This document shows, piece by piece, positions 48,101-61,075 of a DNA stretch of 64,000 nucleotides. The stretch covers positions 8,246,001 through 8,310,000 of the forward strand of contig CP075496.1 in NCBI GenBank assembly GCA_021613535.1, given 5' to 3'. The position numbers were made by a program, and so were the translations under genes. The notes under the pieces are model-generated. The model worked only from the letters and a program-made list of their open reading frames with translations, did not search any database and was not told where the DNA came from. Every line of letters begins with the position of its first letter. The first letter of the stretch is position 1. The DNA comes from Adineta vaga (lineage: Eukaryota > Rotifera).

Positions 48101-50554
48101 TAACAAGTTTACGATTGATATATTTATTGCCATATTAAAGCAAACAAATATCAATCGAGACATATCAATAATCTATGAGATTTTCATAATGTTCTACTTT
48201 CGAATTTTCTTACCATGTGGTGCTAAATTGTAACTAACTTTTTCCACTAATCGAAACCATTTATGTGATTGTGTTGCATCAAAATGTGTTTCATTTTTTG
48301 ATTTAGTTGGTTTATAATAGACTGACAAAAATGGTCGACGTAAATGTTCAGCTTTACCACTTGAACGAAAAAATAATTCTTTCGGTACTGATACAATCAC
48401 TCGTGCAGTTAATGAACGTATTCTATCCACAGTAATTCTTAACGAATTTGATTCACATGATGTTAAATATCCATTAGCATATCCATTGTATGTATCTTGT
48501 GATACTTGAAGTTCTAAAAAAATATACGATTTTATGTCTACAAGAGTTATTCGATAAAGTCTCACACAAACCTTTTTCCTTTGACATTGTGTAATTAATA
48601 AAATCCGTAATATGTTTTATACATAAACGTGCATTACGAACAATATTCAAACTTCCTTGAATAATAGGTGGTGGTTGAGTTAACGGCCAAAGTTCAGTAA
48701 GAAATTCATTTTCTTCAATTGTAATTGTTGCATTCGCTGTCGTACCAATACGTCGTAGTCGAGAAAACATATTAAATGTTGAAAATATTTTTACATTATG
48801 AATGGTAAATTCATGATCAATCTGTTCGAGACCATCGAAAGCTTTAAAAGCTTCATTAAAATGATTTCCACGTGCATCAACTGTTGCTATATTGTAAATA
48901 TTTAAAGTATGAACACGAGAACAATATTTTAATGATTGAAAATCTGCTATCGATCGAATATGCTTTTCTCGACAAGCTCCATTACAATAGTTATTTTCTG
49001 GTGATGATATACAACGAACACAACGTGAACCTGTTTCATGCTTAAATCCAGATGGACATGCAACGATACATTCATTTATTTCATCTAATATATAACCAGA
49101 ACCCATAAAAAATGAGGTGCATTCTTGACGAGTAATACAAAGAGAACCACCAGTCTAAAATCAAAATCGTTTATAAGAATGAAAATAATCTTTTCGATAT
49201 ATGATTAAATAGTTTACCTTTAACATATTTGGTGGACATTGTGGTACACATTTTCCTGTTGCATAAATTCTCATATTACGGCAAGCATTACAAATTAAAC
49301 TTGTTGAATTTGTTGTATTACTATAATAACATCCTCCAACACATTCTGTTGGACAACACGTATTTTCGGATAAACAATTTCCTTTACATTGCGTTGAACA
49401 TCGTTGTTGACATTGTGTTGGTGACCAACATGCTGATGGACATGTTGGACAAAAAGCACAATTATCACGATTTTGTCTTGAAATTACTTGTGTTTGCTTA
49501 GCTTCCATAATATCATTCCAACGTATTGATGTCGCATAACATAATTGGGCATTTCGAGCAATAATTATACTACCACGACGTATACTTATTAATGATATTA
49601 AACCTAAATCATCCAATAGAAAATTATCTATAATTATCAAAGAATAACTATGATATAATTCTCGTCCATGTATAATTGATAAACGTGGAAACATCGACGA
49701 AAAGGAACGCATAGATGAATAACCTAATAATATATAACCATATACTTCACGAAGACGTGGAAAACGTATTTGTGTAGTATTTGTTGTACTGGCATTTGTT
49801 AAGGAATGCATTGGAGCATATGTAATTGAACCAAGTATAATCTCACATAAACTCAAAGCTTGATTATCAAGGCCACGACGTAATTCAAATAATGTAATTC
49901 GTATATCGCCACAGACTAGAGAAAGAAAATATTTAAAGAGTGAAACTTTTCTGTTTGGTTTAGACAAACACAAGAAAAACTTTTTAATCACTAGTTGAAT
50001 AGCATACGTATAATGTTTTTGCAAATCAACAAGAGCATATTTTAAGTTGTCATCTTAACTAATATTACAGTTAGCTTAAGGATTGACTATGAGACATCTT
50101 TGTAGGAAATCTAAAAAATATCTTTTCATTTGTTTTAAGTAAGGAAATAACTATGACCTACGTTCGACATTTTTCTCCTATTCTGCGTCATTGTGACCGG
50201 AGAACATACGTCATTCTCGTTTATTTTCCACATCTCATTGATGTTCTAATTAACATCAGGCAATTCAGCACGCATCTCGAAAAGTCTCTCTAGTGACATT
50301 GAGATTTTAATAAAATACAAATAGAAAAGAAAAAATACTTCGTTATTTTGTATATAAACTATATGAAATAATTCAATCTAATCGAACTATACTACCAAAC
50401 GAAGAGTCACGATAATTCTCAAGACAATTTCATTACCTTTCGGATGTGGTTCAGCTATAGCTACTGTCTCCACTGAAACATTTTTGTTTGCTTGAATCCA
50501 TAAGATACATAATAATAAAATATAATAAATCACATAGAATTCGGACTTGTTCAT
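45108..50554 (-). CDS. INSR: Insulin/IGF-type receptor tyrosine kinase
   Basis: About fifteen exons encode roughly 1,300-1,400 residues. The order is a signal peptide ([20 protein letters not shown]), L1 (VCGDIRI... [15 protein letters not shown]), a Cys-rich furin-like region, L2, FnIII domains, an insert, one membrane span (near 46540-46640), a juxtamembrane NPNY motif (NPxY, IRS/SHC docking), and a tyrosine kinase. The kinase keeps [30 protein letters not shown], the DFGLTR element and the [12 protein letters not shown] activation loop with three tyrosines. The cytosolic tail is short and acidic, ending [13 protein letters not shown]. No furin site of the RX(K/R)R type is visible in the insert region. 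The first intron (49916-50436) is over 500 nt. By family it binds insulin-like peptides and signals through PI3K. Confidence 0.9.
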
Positions 50555-50815
50555 CTAGAATAAAAATCAATATATAATGATTCATTAATTATTAGAAAAT
50601 AAATACTGATTTTTTTAGTTATTTTATCTTTTGAATATAAGAAAACAGAAACGCCCAATACCAACTGATGACATTAGAAAGAAAAAGATTTTCTTTTTTT
50701 TTCTGAAATTACACACATACATATATATATAGAAGAAATAACAAGTGCATGCAAAGAAAAAGAAAGAGAAAAAGAAAAAGAAAAGATACTCTCAACACCG
50801 GCTGTTATATATACT

Positions 50816-53800
50816 TTAACGTCGAGTTGTTTTCAGTTTTGGTTTAGTAGAACTCGAGAGAACATCATTAAAAAATGCATCACTATCCCAATCATTTTTT
50901 GGTTGATTTGATGAATTTGGTTTATCTTGTACCCATGCAGAAATGTTTGTTGTAGTTGAAGATTTGTCTGTCATTGTTTGAGACACTGTGGCTGATGCAG
51001 AAGCAGAAAAATCTTCCCATTTATCACCACCGAGTTCTTCTGTATCACCCCAATCATTCGATTTTATAGCATCCCATGGTGTTGGATTCTCTTCTTCATC
51101 TTCATTCTTATCCTCATTTTTATTAAAATACGCAGCTAATGCTGATGATTGTCGTTCCTTGAAAGAAAGAAGATTTTTTTAATATTATAAACACTTTGTC
51201 TTATTACTTACTTGTTCTTCCCTTTCTGCTTTTGTTTGTAATTTAGTCGGCACATTTGTTTTCACAGTTGATTGTCCATTACTTGTGTTACCTATAGATT
51301 TTTTTTTCACATGATAAATTAAATGTATATTGAAAAGTCGAAGGAAAAGAAAACGGGTCATGCAAATAGGTTTTACATTTTTGTTTTGTTTATGTAAAGC
51401 ACGTAAATTATACCCGAACAAAAGAAAGAAAGAAAAACACGACTTCAACCATTCAAAGAAAAAAACAATCTATTAACGATCAGTCATAGATAAGTTAGAA
51501 GGCAATCGATCGAAACGAGTCAAGTTGTTTTATCAAGGTGATGTTTATGATTTCGAATAACAATGTGTCAGTTACGTTAAAAATCTAATTCGATAACGAA
51601 AGAGAATGACTAGAATATAACTACATATCTATTATGACGATTTACATGAGAAAAAAGTGATTGACTAAACATTATGATAATCCTTTAGACAAGTTTTATG
51701 TTATGAAGTAGTGTATTGCATAAACAAAGACTTACGTCTATTGTTAATGAAATGATTCAGATATTTGTTGTCGTTTTAATAAAGAAAATATTATTTTCAT
51801 ATAAAGGTATATTCTTCAGACAGTTTTGTCAATTGGGAAACATATTATAAATGAATATAGAACTTTAATATAAATTACTAAATAATTTAGCTTATATATA
51901 TATCTTTTCATTGTCAACATATTTTTTTATCGATTAGATAAATGATGCATAGAAGAAAACTGACCTTTCGTTGATGTTGGTGTTGGTGTTGGTGTTATTG
52001 AAGTATTAGCTAACGTATTTTGCGAGTCGCTCTTTGCTAGTGTTAAATTAACTGATGGTTGTTGAGGTTTCGTTGTTAATTTTCCAATATTGCTGGAAAG
52101 TGATGTTATAGCCCAAGATGTCCATGATGTTTCATTTGCTATTCCACCAACATTACTCGAATTCACGTCTTTTTCTAAACAAATCATGAACATTGTTTTT
52201 TGTTATATAAAACAAAATTTTTCTTACCCATTTCAATAGCTAATTCAGGTTTCTCTGAAACCGTTTCTAATTTCTTTAAGAAAACTTGAATCGTCTTAAA
52301 AGCCTATCGAGAAGAATAAAATATATAATTCATACGAATTTAATTTGAATTTAATCTCATACTTGTTGTCGAACATCTAATTCCGGATCAATTGTTGCTT
52401 GACAGACGATTGGTAGAATTTTTGAAGCAATATCTTTCAATGTAAAAAATCGTTCAGAATGATTCAAAGCATAGATTGATGCTTGTCGTGATGGTCCAAA
52501 TGGATCTTGTGTACCGCGACCAAACGCGGATATAAGTAGACGACCACGTAACTAATAAAGATTTATTAAAATATGTCGGAAAACGAAAAGAAACAAAAGA
52601 TCATTTACACTTGGATTAAGATGTGCTGCTATTTTACCAAGACAAACAATTGTGTTCGTACGTATTACTCCTTGATCATCACTTGTTTGTAAACGAGAAA
52701 AATGCTTCATTAATTCGATATTTAAATTTTTATAATTTAATTTCGGAGTCAAGAATAACATTGCCTATGATAATAGAAGAAAAACAATAGATATCATGCG
52801 GAAATAAGACGATTATTCAAGGCAAGAATTCAATCGATAAAATACATACTTTCACAGTTGCTTCTCGAATTGCCGGTTCTTGATCAGTAAAGCCCGTACA
52901 AATATGTGTAAATATATCATCATTAATTACAGCTGGTGTTAAATGTTCAACATACGTATCTAACTGGAAACAAAACAAAAAAGAATTTCAAATAAAGAAA
53001 AAAATCACAATCTTAGATTTCTATTAACTTGTTGTAAAAGTCGAAATCGAGTCATTCGATCTGTTGATGCAAATAATTTCGTTATTATTGGAACAATACG
53101 TTTTTTGTAATCGGCATCCGAAAGTTTTTTTCCTAATTTAAACAATGTTGGTAGTACAGCTGAACCCGATGAACCAAATTCATACGCATTGAATAATAAA
53201 GGTAATAATTTACGTTCATTAATATGTGATGGAAATTGATCGACTTTATCTGGTAACGAATTAAAAAACGTTTGTTTTTCACCTGGATCTTTCAACTAAA
53301 GAAAAAAATGGATGAATTTTCATCTATTGATTTATTTGAAGCAATAGAAATACATACTTGAATTTGTTCGAGAAATAGAAGACATTCAACTAACGGATTA
53401 TTTTGAATAAAAGGAGATTGATTTAACTTTTCCATTGAAGTACGAAGAGATGGATTTGGATTCATTAATTCACCATATGCAGCAGATAATGGACGTGGAA
53501 TAGAACCTAATTGACGATAGGACGTAGCAGAAGTAGCACCATTACCATTGAAAATTTCCCAGATTAATGTTCCAACAAACCAAATATCACGTGCTCTAGA
53601 AAACAATCGTTCGATTAGTTATTTAATCAATCTAAATCTTACTTCTGATTATCTCCAGATTTCTTTGAAGTTCCTGATGGTGGTTCATAACGTTGACACG
53701 TTGGTAAATATCGTGATGGAATATGAATTTGTTCATCATTAATCGATTGTACAAACTCCAAACAAGCTAATTTCCAATCACATGACTTAGCATCGACAAA

Positions 53801-54489
53801 AACCGTACTTGTATTGATATTTCCATGTGACAATTTACAATCATCATGAAGAAATGTTAAAACACACTACAAAAGAGAGCATTTTACTTAGTTAAAAATA
53901 GATTTTCTTTATCTATCTCTTACATATAATTGTTGTAAACCCCAAGCAATTTCAAGTAAATGTTCTGAATTAAAACCGTCTGCATTATTATTTGATTTTA
54001 ATTCATTTAAATATGTTTCGAGTGTCATTGCTTTTTCTGTCACAACGTAAACTGCTTTGTCTGACTGAAAAAGAAAATAAAATACAAAGAAGAATTTGAA
54101 AAAGTAGAATTTTACTTCAACACCATCGAGATACACGAGAATATTCGGATGCCGTAAAGTTTTCATACGTTTTAATGCAGCTTTTGCTAATTGTATCTAT
54201 AGATAATAACAAAAGAATAGATTTAGATAGGAAGATAAGTCTTGCTTAACTTACATAAGCATCATTTTGACAAGAGAGTATTGTTACTAAATCTCCTGTT
54301 GTCTAAAAAATAAATAAAGAAACCTTAGAATGATAATTGACAATAATTAGACCAATTTACCTTTTTCTTCCCATTTAAAATCGTCCAAATGGATCGAGGA
54401 TTATTTGTTGTTGATGCATTTTCAGGAAGAACTTCATAGCCAAGATCTTTTAATGGATCTTTTCCACCGGAAAAAAATGAACTCCACAT
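50816..54489 (-). CDS. SCYL1: SCYL1-like N-terminal pseudokinase with HEAT repeats
   Basis: More than ten exons. The start [20 protein letters not shown] is diagnostic for SCYL1. The kinase-like domain lacks catalysis: the HRD position reads SHGN, and no DFG is present. A HEAT-repeat solenoid follows ([58 protein letters not shown]). The C-terminal part is disordered, with [17 protein letters not shown] motifs, and ends in a dibasic -TTRR. In vertebrates SCYL1 binds COPI coats in Golgi-to-ER traffic through a C-terminal RKLD; that exact motif is absent here but the tail is basic. One intron (51292-51964, 673 nt) is far longer than the others. Confidence 0.9.
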
Positions 54490-56398
54490 GAAGTTTTCAA
54501 TCACACAAATAAACAACTATACAGCTGATAAATGATTACATCTGTTCAGACATTCTTCCAATATATTATACGCTAATGTGTGTCTTTGTCTCAAGAAAAT
54601 GTAATTGGACAGAAATCATTGTTTCATCAAACAATTTTATTTGAAAACAAAAATAATTCAACATCTTGTTTTCTTCGCAATTCTATCAAGGAAAAATAGA
54701 AAAATAATGACAAATAGATGGCGATAGTAGTACTCATGATGAATCATTACTATTAGCAGGCACACACACAATCAATCAATCAATCATTCAGTCAGTCAAA
54801 TGCAATCATCATCGTCGTCGATAAAGTATTGAATCGCTTATGATCGTCTATCTGATAAGATAGAATGATGTTCAACGTCTACAAAGTGTTTGATTCGTAA
54901 TTATAAGTACTCACATTTCATAAAAAAATATTATGATAATCTAAGCGTGAAGGTTCTTTGCATATTTCCAGTAAATAGAGAAGAGAAAATAGGTTACCGC
55001 AATTTCTTTTTCTTACCTCACTGTATGTAAATCGATAACATGCATTTCTACGTTCATTTGTATAACAAATGTTATAGAGGTAATATGATCAGATGAAGAA
55101 AGAAGGAAAAGATTATTTAACATTTCGATGAATAATTTCTTTCTCTTCGATGAATCTTTTGTACAAAGAAAAAAGATGTTGAACTTGTATGTTCTTTTTT
55201 CAATGTCACGTACTATATTAAGCTATTTTTGGATGAATTTAATATCTAGAATTACAAGACGATTTGGATGTAACACGTTTATTATATGATCTTTGACTCG
55301 TAAGAAATGATTTCTTATCTATTTTGTTAAACTAAACTTGTTAAGTTGCTCGAAGAATATGTTTGTTGTCTCGGCGTTTCAAATTTCGAGTAAAAAAATC
55401 ATATCAATATTATTGAAAGTGTTGGATTTCGAGCAGAAAAATGACATAACTCCATACAATCAAATATTACGTTTAATCGTTAATTAAGTTCGTATACTTT
55501 TTTCCATTGAAAACATATTTAGTAAATAATCATTGTCTTACGTTCTTATTCCATTTCGATTGCAATTACATATATATCATTGTTTGAAATCATGCTGTGT
55601 ATTCTCGTGATAGATTCTTTTCAGAGATATAAATCGCCTCCGGGGCATGATTGATTATTACATGAAAAAAGATATTCATATATTTCCAGTTGATAAGTCT
55701 AGTAATCGATTCAACTGCGAAGAAACTACCCAATGATCTTGATTATCTCTTGTTTTCTATTTGAACTAGATCATTTATTTAGTAATCTTTATTAGATAAT
55801 CATATTTTTTTTCATTGATAATGATCTGATACATATATAATATATCATTATCGAAAATTGTGTCAGATTTCTCAGATAGTTCATCGACATCATACATAAA
55901 TCGTTGAGGTCAAAGTAAAAAACATTAATGGATATTCAATTTTGGTTATTTACTGAAAACTATTTACCACTTGTGACATATATTTATTTCTTTGAAAAAC
56001 TTCATGAAAAAAGCTTTTATAATGAAAAAATATCTTTTCGAGTATCTACTCGTCGAGAATGATGTTTTTAATGTCAATCAACAAAAGTAATATCAAAACT
56101 AATAGTGTAATTTTCTTCTTGAAAATGAAGAAAATCATGATATTTTCTCACATCTCTTTTTTTCTACTCTTTTCCACTTTACAAAAAAAAATCAAATGGC
56201 AGAAGTTATTTTTACTTTCATCTTAGAATACTATCATTTTTGCATTTTTTATTCTTTGAAAAGTAAAATAAAATGCATAACTTTTAAATATGAATTAAAT
56301 TTGATTACATCGGAAAGAAGAAAAATCTAAAGTACAGACACTTCCTTTTTATTGTTTAAAAAAAATTATTATTCATTATCACAATTTTTCTGTGTAAA
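54490..56398. other. Long intergenic region between SCYL1 and the mucin-like gene
   Basis: About 1.9 kb of AT-rich DNA with divergent genes on both sides. It contains a compound CA/ATCA microsatellite (54760-54797) and no convincing gene. Confidence 0.5.
54760..54797. repeat. Compound microsatellite (CA)n(ATCA)n(GTCA)n
   Basis: Short runs of CA, then ATCA, then GTCA units, close to the SCYL1 start and probably in its promoter region. Confidence 0.7.
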
Positions 56399-58188
56399 AT
56401 GACTGCCTCTTTTACATCGACGATGATTTTCGTTGTGTTTTTCATTTCATCAGGTAAGTTCAATATATAGTTTCAAACGAAAACTAGATTGATTGAATCT
56501 TTATGCTAGTAATTTTTACGTGCAATGCAGCAAATAATACAACTCAATTTGATAATTTTACTATTGAATGGCAGGATTTTAGTTTGTTTACATGTGGCAC
56601 ACCAACGACTCTTGAGGTCTCATTATTTACTTGTTTACCAGCGCGAAATTATTCCTTGGATGAAGTCACTTGTCTTGAAGAAACAACGATTGATTTCGAT
56701 ACAACTACATGTCAAAGTACTACTGTGACAACTGCAATGGTGTATACAAGCACTCCTGCTATAACAACACAACAAATAACGACAATGGACAGTACAACTG
56801 CATATATCGAAGTAAATAAACATAAACTTCGTTTGTAACAATTTTGCTTTTTTGTGAAATCTAATCCATCAGTAGATCTACATTATTTATTTTATTTTTA
56901 GACATCAACAAATAAAATACAAGTAACAACGGCAAGCGCAACTACAGATAGACAGACGTCTATTACTGTTACAACCACCAGTACTAGCACTGTTGTATCA
57001 ACTACTACTACTACTACTACTACTACTGTTGCAGCAACCAATAGTAGTACCGTTGCATCAACTACTACTACTACTGTTGCAGCAACCAATAGTAGTACTG
57101 TTGCATCAACTACTACTACTACTGTTGCAACAACTAATACTAGTACTGTTGCATCAACTAGTACTAGTACTGTTGCATTAACTACTACTACTACTACTGT
57201 TGCAGCAACCAATAGTAGTACTGTTGCATCAACTACTACTACTACTACTGTTGCATCAACTAGTACTAGTACTGTTGCATTAACTACTACTACTACTACC
57301 ACTGTTGCAGCAACCAACAGTAGTACTGTTGCAATAACTAATACTAGTACTGTACCAGCCACAAATGCCAGCGGTACAACATCAAACATGGCTTCTACTG
57401 GTACATTAATGACAACTGTTGCTGGTTCTATTTCAACAGTAACAAATGCTGCAGGAGATACGTATAAATGTGTGGATGAACTTTACATAGGTGTTTACTG
57501 TAATGTATCATCGAATCCATGTGATATGTCACATCCTTGTCTTAATTCTGCAACTTGTTATCCGAATAATACATATCCCAATGGATATTATTGTCAATGT
57601 CGAACAGATTATAGTGGTAGCTATTGTGAAATTGATAACAGTGTATGTCAAGAAGGTACATGCTGGTAAGAGAACTATCGGTATTCGAACATTAATAACG
57701 CTTTTCAATATTTTAGGCATAATGGAACGTGCATTTCCGGAAATTCTAGTTTTTCGACTACGAATGGATCTAGTTTTCGATGTGAATGTGTGGAAGGTTA
57801 CAATGGGGTATACTGTGAACTTGAAACAAATTTATGTGATAATATAACCTGTGAAAATAAAGGTGTCTGTCAAACAACTTATCAACAATGGAAATGTTTA
57901 TGTCTTGATACATCACTTTTTTACGGTGATTATTGTCAATTTAAAACAACTAAATTACGACTTCGAGAAATTTTAAGTAAATCATTTGCATCAATTGCCA
58001 TCGCAGCAATTATTGCAACCTGCACATTTGTTGTAATTATGGATATACTTAAATATGTATTTCATATTGATCCAGTTGAATGTGAACGTGAAAGTTATAG
58101 AAAACGACGAGAAGAACGACGACGTGCAAGACGACCACCGAAGAACGATGACTTGAAACTTGCATTAAGATTTCAATATGTTACATAA
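56399..58188 (+). CDS. Mucin-like EGF-domain type I membrane protein
   Basis: Exons 56399-56453, 56531-56811, 56902-57665 and 57717-58188 join in phase into about 520 residues. The order is a signal peptide (MTASFTSTMIFVVFFISS), a short Cys-containing region, a long Thr/Ser/Ala/Val-rich mucin-like stretch encoded by a trinucleotide-based repeat, three EGF-like modules, one membrane span (SFASIAIAAIIATCTFVVIM) and a basic cytosolic tail (RKRREERRRARRPP). The Thr-rich region is a likely O-glycosylation site, giving an extended surface stalk, with EGF modules next to the membrane. No close named family; it could be an epithelial or cuticular surface mucin. Repeat number may vary between alleles. 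Confidence 0.8.
56985..57365 (+). repeat. Coding minisatellite, Thr-rich mucin repeat
   Basis: Tandem units alternate ACT/ACC codon runs with a GTTGCAxCA element, encoding TTTTTVAATNSSTVAS-like repeats with several variants. Units differ in the number of ACT codons, which is a sign of slippage. The antisense strand therefore shows a spurious Val-rich open frame. Confidence 0.85.
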
Positions 58189-59278
58189 AAAACAAACTAT
58201 AGAGAACTTATTTTATTTTACATATATATGACATATTTTATTTTATTTTATTTTATCGAATTAAATCATATTTTTCGCTTTTTTCATTCATCTAATGGAA
58301 TTCTGTCGATAAAATCATGGAATGGGAAATCATTTCTTGTGTTTCTGAAGAGAATTTTTGATATGATGAGAGAATTTTGTGCAGAAAATTCACGTTGGTA
58401 AGATGTTTCAACCAAGTCACAGAGTGTAAAGAAAAAATAGTTTAATTCACATTTTATAGGAGGAAATTAATGTAGTAAAAGAAATTGCGTATTAATTAAT
58501 TCTTATTTTCTTTCAGGATTAATGATAGTTCTATAAAAGTTAATATTACATTAGTAAATGATAATAAAGTTTTGTTCATATGTGATAATATAAAATGTAG
58601 TATGTATATGTTGTCTTATTTTGTTATTTGTTAATTAATAGGACTTATTGTTAAGCGAATATTGATTCATCGATTGTGATTGATATAAGAGAAAGAAAAG
58701 ATTTCTCAGAATAAAATTTAGTTCATTTTTGGACTATTTCGTAGATGCTTCATACAGGATATTTGTCATATTGATGCTAGAATTGTAGATTATATTGAAG
58801 CAAACGAATTCAATGTATTTATATTGTCATAACATCATTGCAGTAATTAATATTGACATCTAGTGCAATCAGATTGATCACATTATTTTCGACAGGAAAG
58901 ATAAGTGAAAAACTAAGAATTTATGATTCCGTAAAGTTAATTTGATTATCGTTATTATTTTTTCGAATAAAGATATTGTTAAATGTCTATTGAAACTATT
59001 TTACACACTAGAAAATCGTCAGTTTTCATTTCTTTTCTCAAATATTGATCTATCAAATATTTCTACATGAAATTGTGAAGTGGTAATAAATTATTTTTTA
59101 GACAGAATTCTAAAACAGATGTATTACAATATTTATTATCTATTAGTTATATATGATCATGTTGTAAGACTGTTATTTGTTACAAAATAGATCAAGTCGA
59201 AGATTTAAAGATTATTTTTACAGTATTATGTGGGTGATAATCAATTGAAAGATATATCTTCTTTTAGTATGAATACAT
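58189..59278. other. Intergenic between two plus-strand genes
   Basis: About 1.1 kb of non-coding AT-rich DNA with a short (TTTTA)n run near 58231-58256 just after the mucin-like gene. No gene seen. Confidence 0.5.
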
Positions 59279-60188
59279 ATGCTTCCTAATCTTTTTTATA
59301 TAATTAATTTTTCAATTTCAATCTTTGTTGCAATTATTGCCTTAATTATTGCTTTTCTCATTCTAATTTCTGTTATTTGCCATCGATCTTGTCGTACAAT
59401 TTCAAATCTTCTCATATGTAACACATCCATAGCAACGATTGCTTATTATCTACTCAATCTTATATCCATTTTCTATGCTCTTCAAAATAATTGGGCATAT
59501 CATCAACCAGCTTGTGTTTTTCGTGCATATTCCTATACTGTTCTATGTGCAGCTCTTTGTTATTCATATTCTATTCATGCTATTAGTCGTTTATTCTTTA
59601 CTGTTTTTTACACACATAAATCTCTTCAAACATGGTTTGTTCATTGGACGATGATTCTTATTAGTTGGTCAGTTAGTATTCTAACACCAATTGTACCTTT
59701 GCTCATTTTTAAACATGGCTATCAATTAGAAGAAGAATCTCGTATATGTTTACCAACAACAAAAATCTTTCTTTCATCGATATGTTCGCTTAGTATTGCG
59801 TTTCTTATTCCTTTAACTATTGTAACAAGTATCTATGGTATTATCTTTTTCCATGCACGTCAATCTACGCATCGAATTCGAGGTTTTACTTCAAATGTAA
59901 CGACTATGATGATGACAAGTCAACCGAAGTTACTTAAAGTTAAACGTGAAATAAAATTAATGAAGAAAATCTTGATATTAGTGTGTCTTCTCCTTTGTGG
60001 TGGAACACCTTATTCAATTCTTGTATTATGGCATTTTTTGTGTACGAAATCTCCACCAGAATCAGTATTTATTAAGTACGAATTCTATATCAATTTTTAT
60101 TGCATTGAAAATGATCACATTATTTCGTATGTGTAAACAAATAAAAAATAATGTGTTGCAATATTTATCAAGATTGCAACGATGATAA
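59279..60188 (+). CDS. Seven-transmembrane receptor-like protein (frameshift before TM7)
   Basis: The open frame from 59279 encodes six clear membrane helices: TM1 with IIALIIAFLILISVI, TM2 with NTSIATIAYYLLN, TM3 with YTVLCAALCYSYSIHAISRLFF, TM4, TM5 and TM6 with ILVCLLLCGGTPYSILVLW. A Cys before TM3 (QPACVF) and one in loop 2 (RICLP) could form the conserved disulphide. At the end of TM3 the usual DRY is replaced by SRL. The frame then runs into KYEFYINF and stops, while the next frame (about 60072-60185) reads LLSTNSISIFIALKMITLFR, a plausible TM7. A one-base insertion near 60060-60075 is thus likely. The style matches the large rotifer-specific 7TM family; the ligand is unknown. Confidence 0.65.
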
Positions 60189-61075
60189 TGTTTATTCGAA
60201 CAAAATGTTTCTTTCGTTTGAGAAGAGAAACTTATAAAAAGAAGATGTTTTTTTTTCTTCTTTATTTTTGTTATTGATATAATCATCGTTGTATTTCTCC
60301 CACGTCGGAGGGTGAAAGCGATGTTTCATTGAATGAATAAAAATAAATCTCTAATCGATAGAGAAAGGTAACAATTGAGAAAAAAGAACAGAATATAAAT
60401 ATACATTTCATCACGAATATGCCTTTACCATTTTACCGATGTTGAATCATCAATTCTTGTAGAAAATGATGAAACGAACCGTTTTCGTTAGTATTGAATC
60501 AGTTATCGACCAGTGATATAACCTTTTACTGACATAAATATTGTAGTTAAGAGTTCTCAATTTTTTCTTTGATTATGTAAATATGATTTAGAGGTATGAA
60601 TCGATCGAATCAGGTAAAGCCTTCAGTGACATATACTTTTTAATGTAATGACATCTTTTCTTTTACATTTGAATCGCATGACTCGTCTAACGAGAAGTAT
60701 AATGTATGTAATATTTTTCCTTCTTTCTCCCGTCAAAAGTATGGCTGCAAATAAAATAGCGGAATGAAAAAAAAACATCTTGTTTTTATTCTATTCAGGA
60801 AGCTTTGACGGCAGGTACAAAAATTGTAAGTAGAATGTCGCTTCGATTGTTTTAATCCGATTTGGAATTATTTTCGCTATCGAATATTTACAGTCGATGT
60901 ATGTCTTTTTAAATTATGAAATATATTTACTTGTCAAGGAAGAGTACAAATATTTGTTTTTTCTTGCAAATAAACTTTAGAAGAAAAGAAGATTTTTATC
61001 AAGTTTTTCTTTTCTTTTTTCAAAGATTATTACTTTTTAGATATTTGTGGTCATTCTTATCGTTGATCATATCGA
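60189..61075. other. Intergenic upstream of ART-LRR gene
   Basis: About 0.9 kb of AT-rich non-coding sequence with T-runs near 60247-60262 and 61002-61022. No gene or RNA was recognised. Confidence 0.45.

Noticed and set aside
56898-57389. 163-residue Val-rich open frame on the minus strand
   Set aside because: It is the antisense of the Thr-rich repeat of the mucin-like gene and has a composition forced by that repeat.
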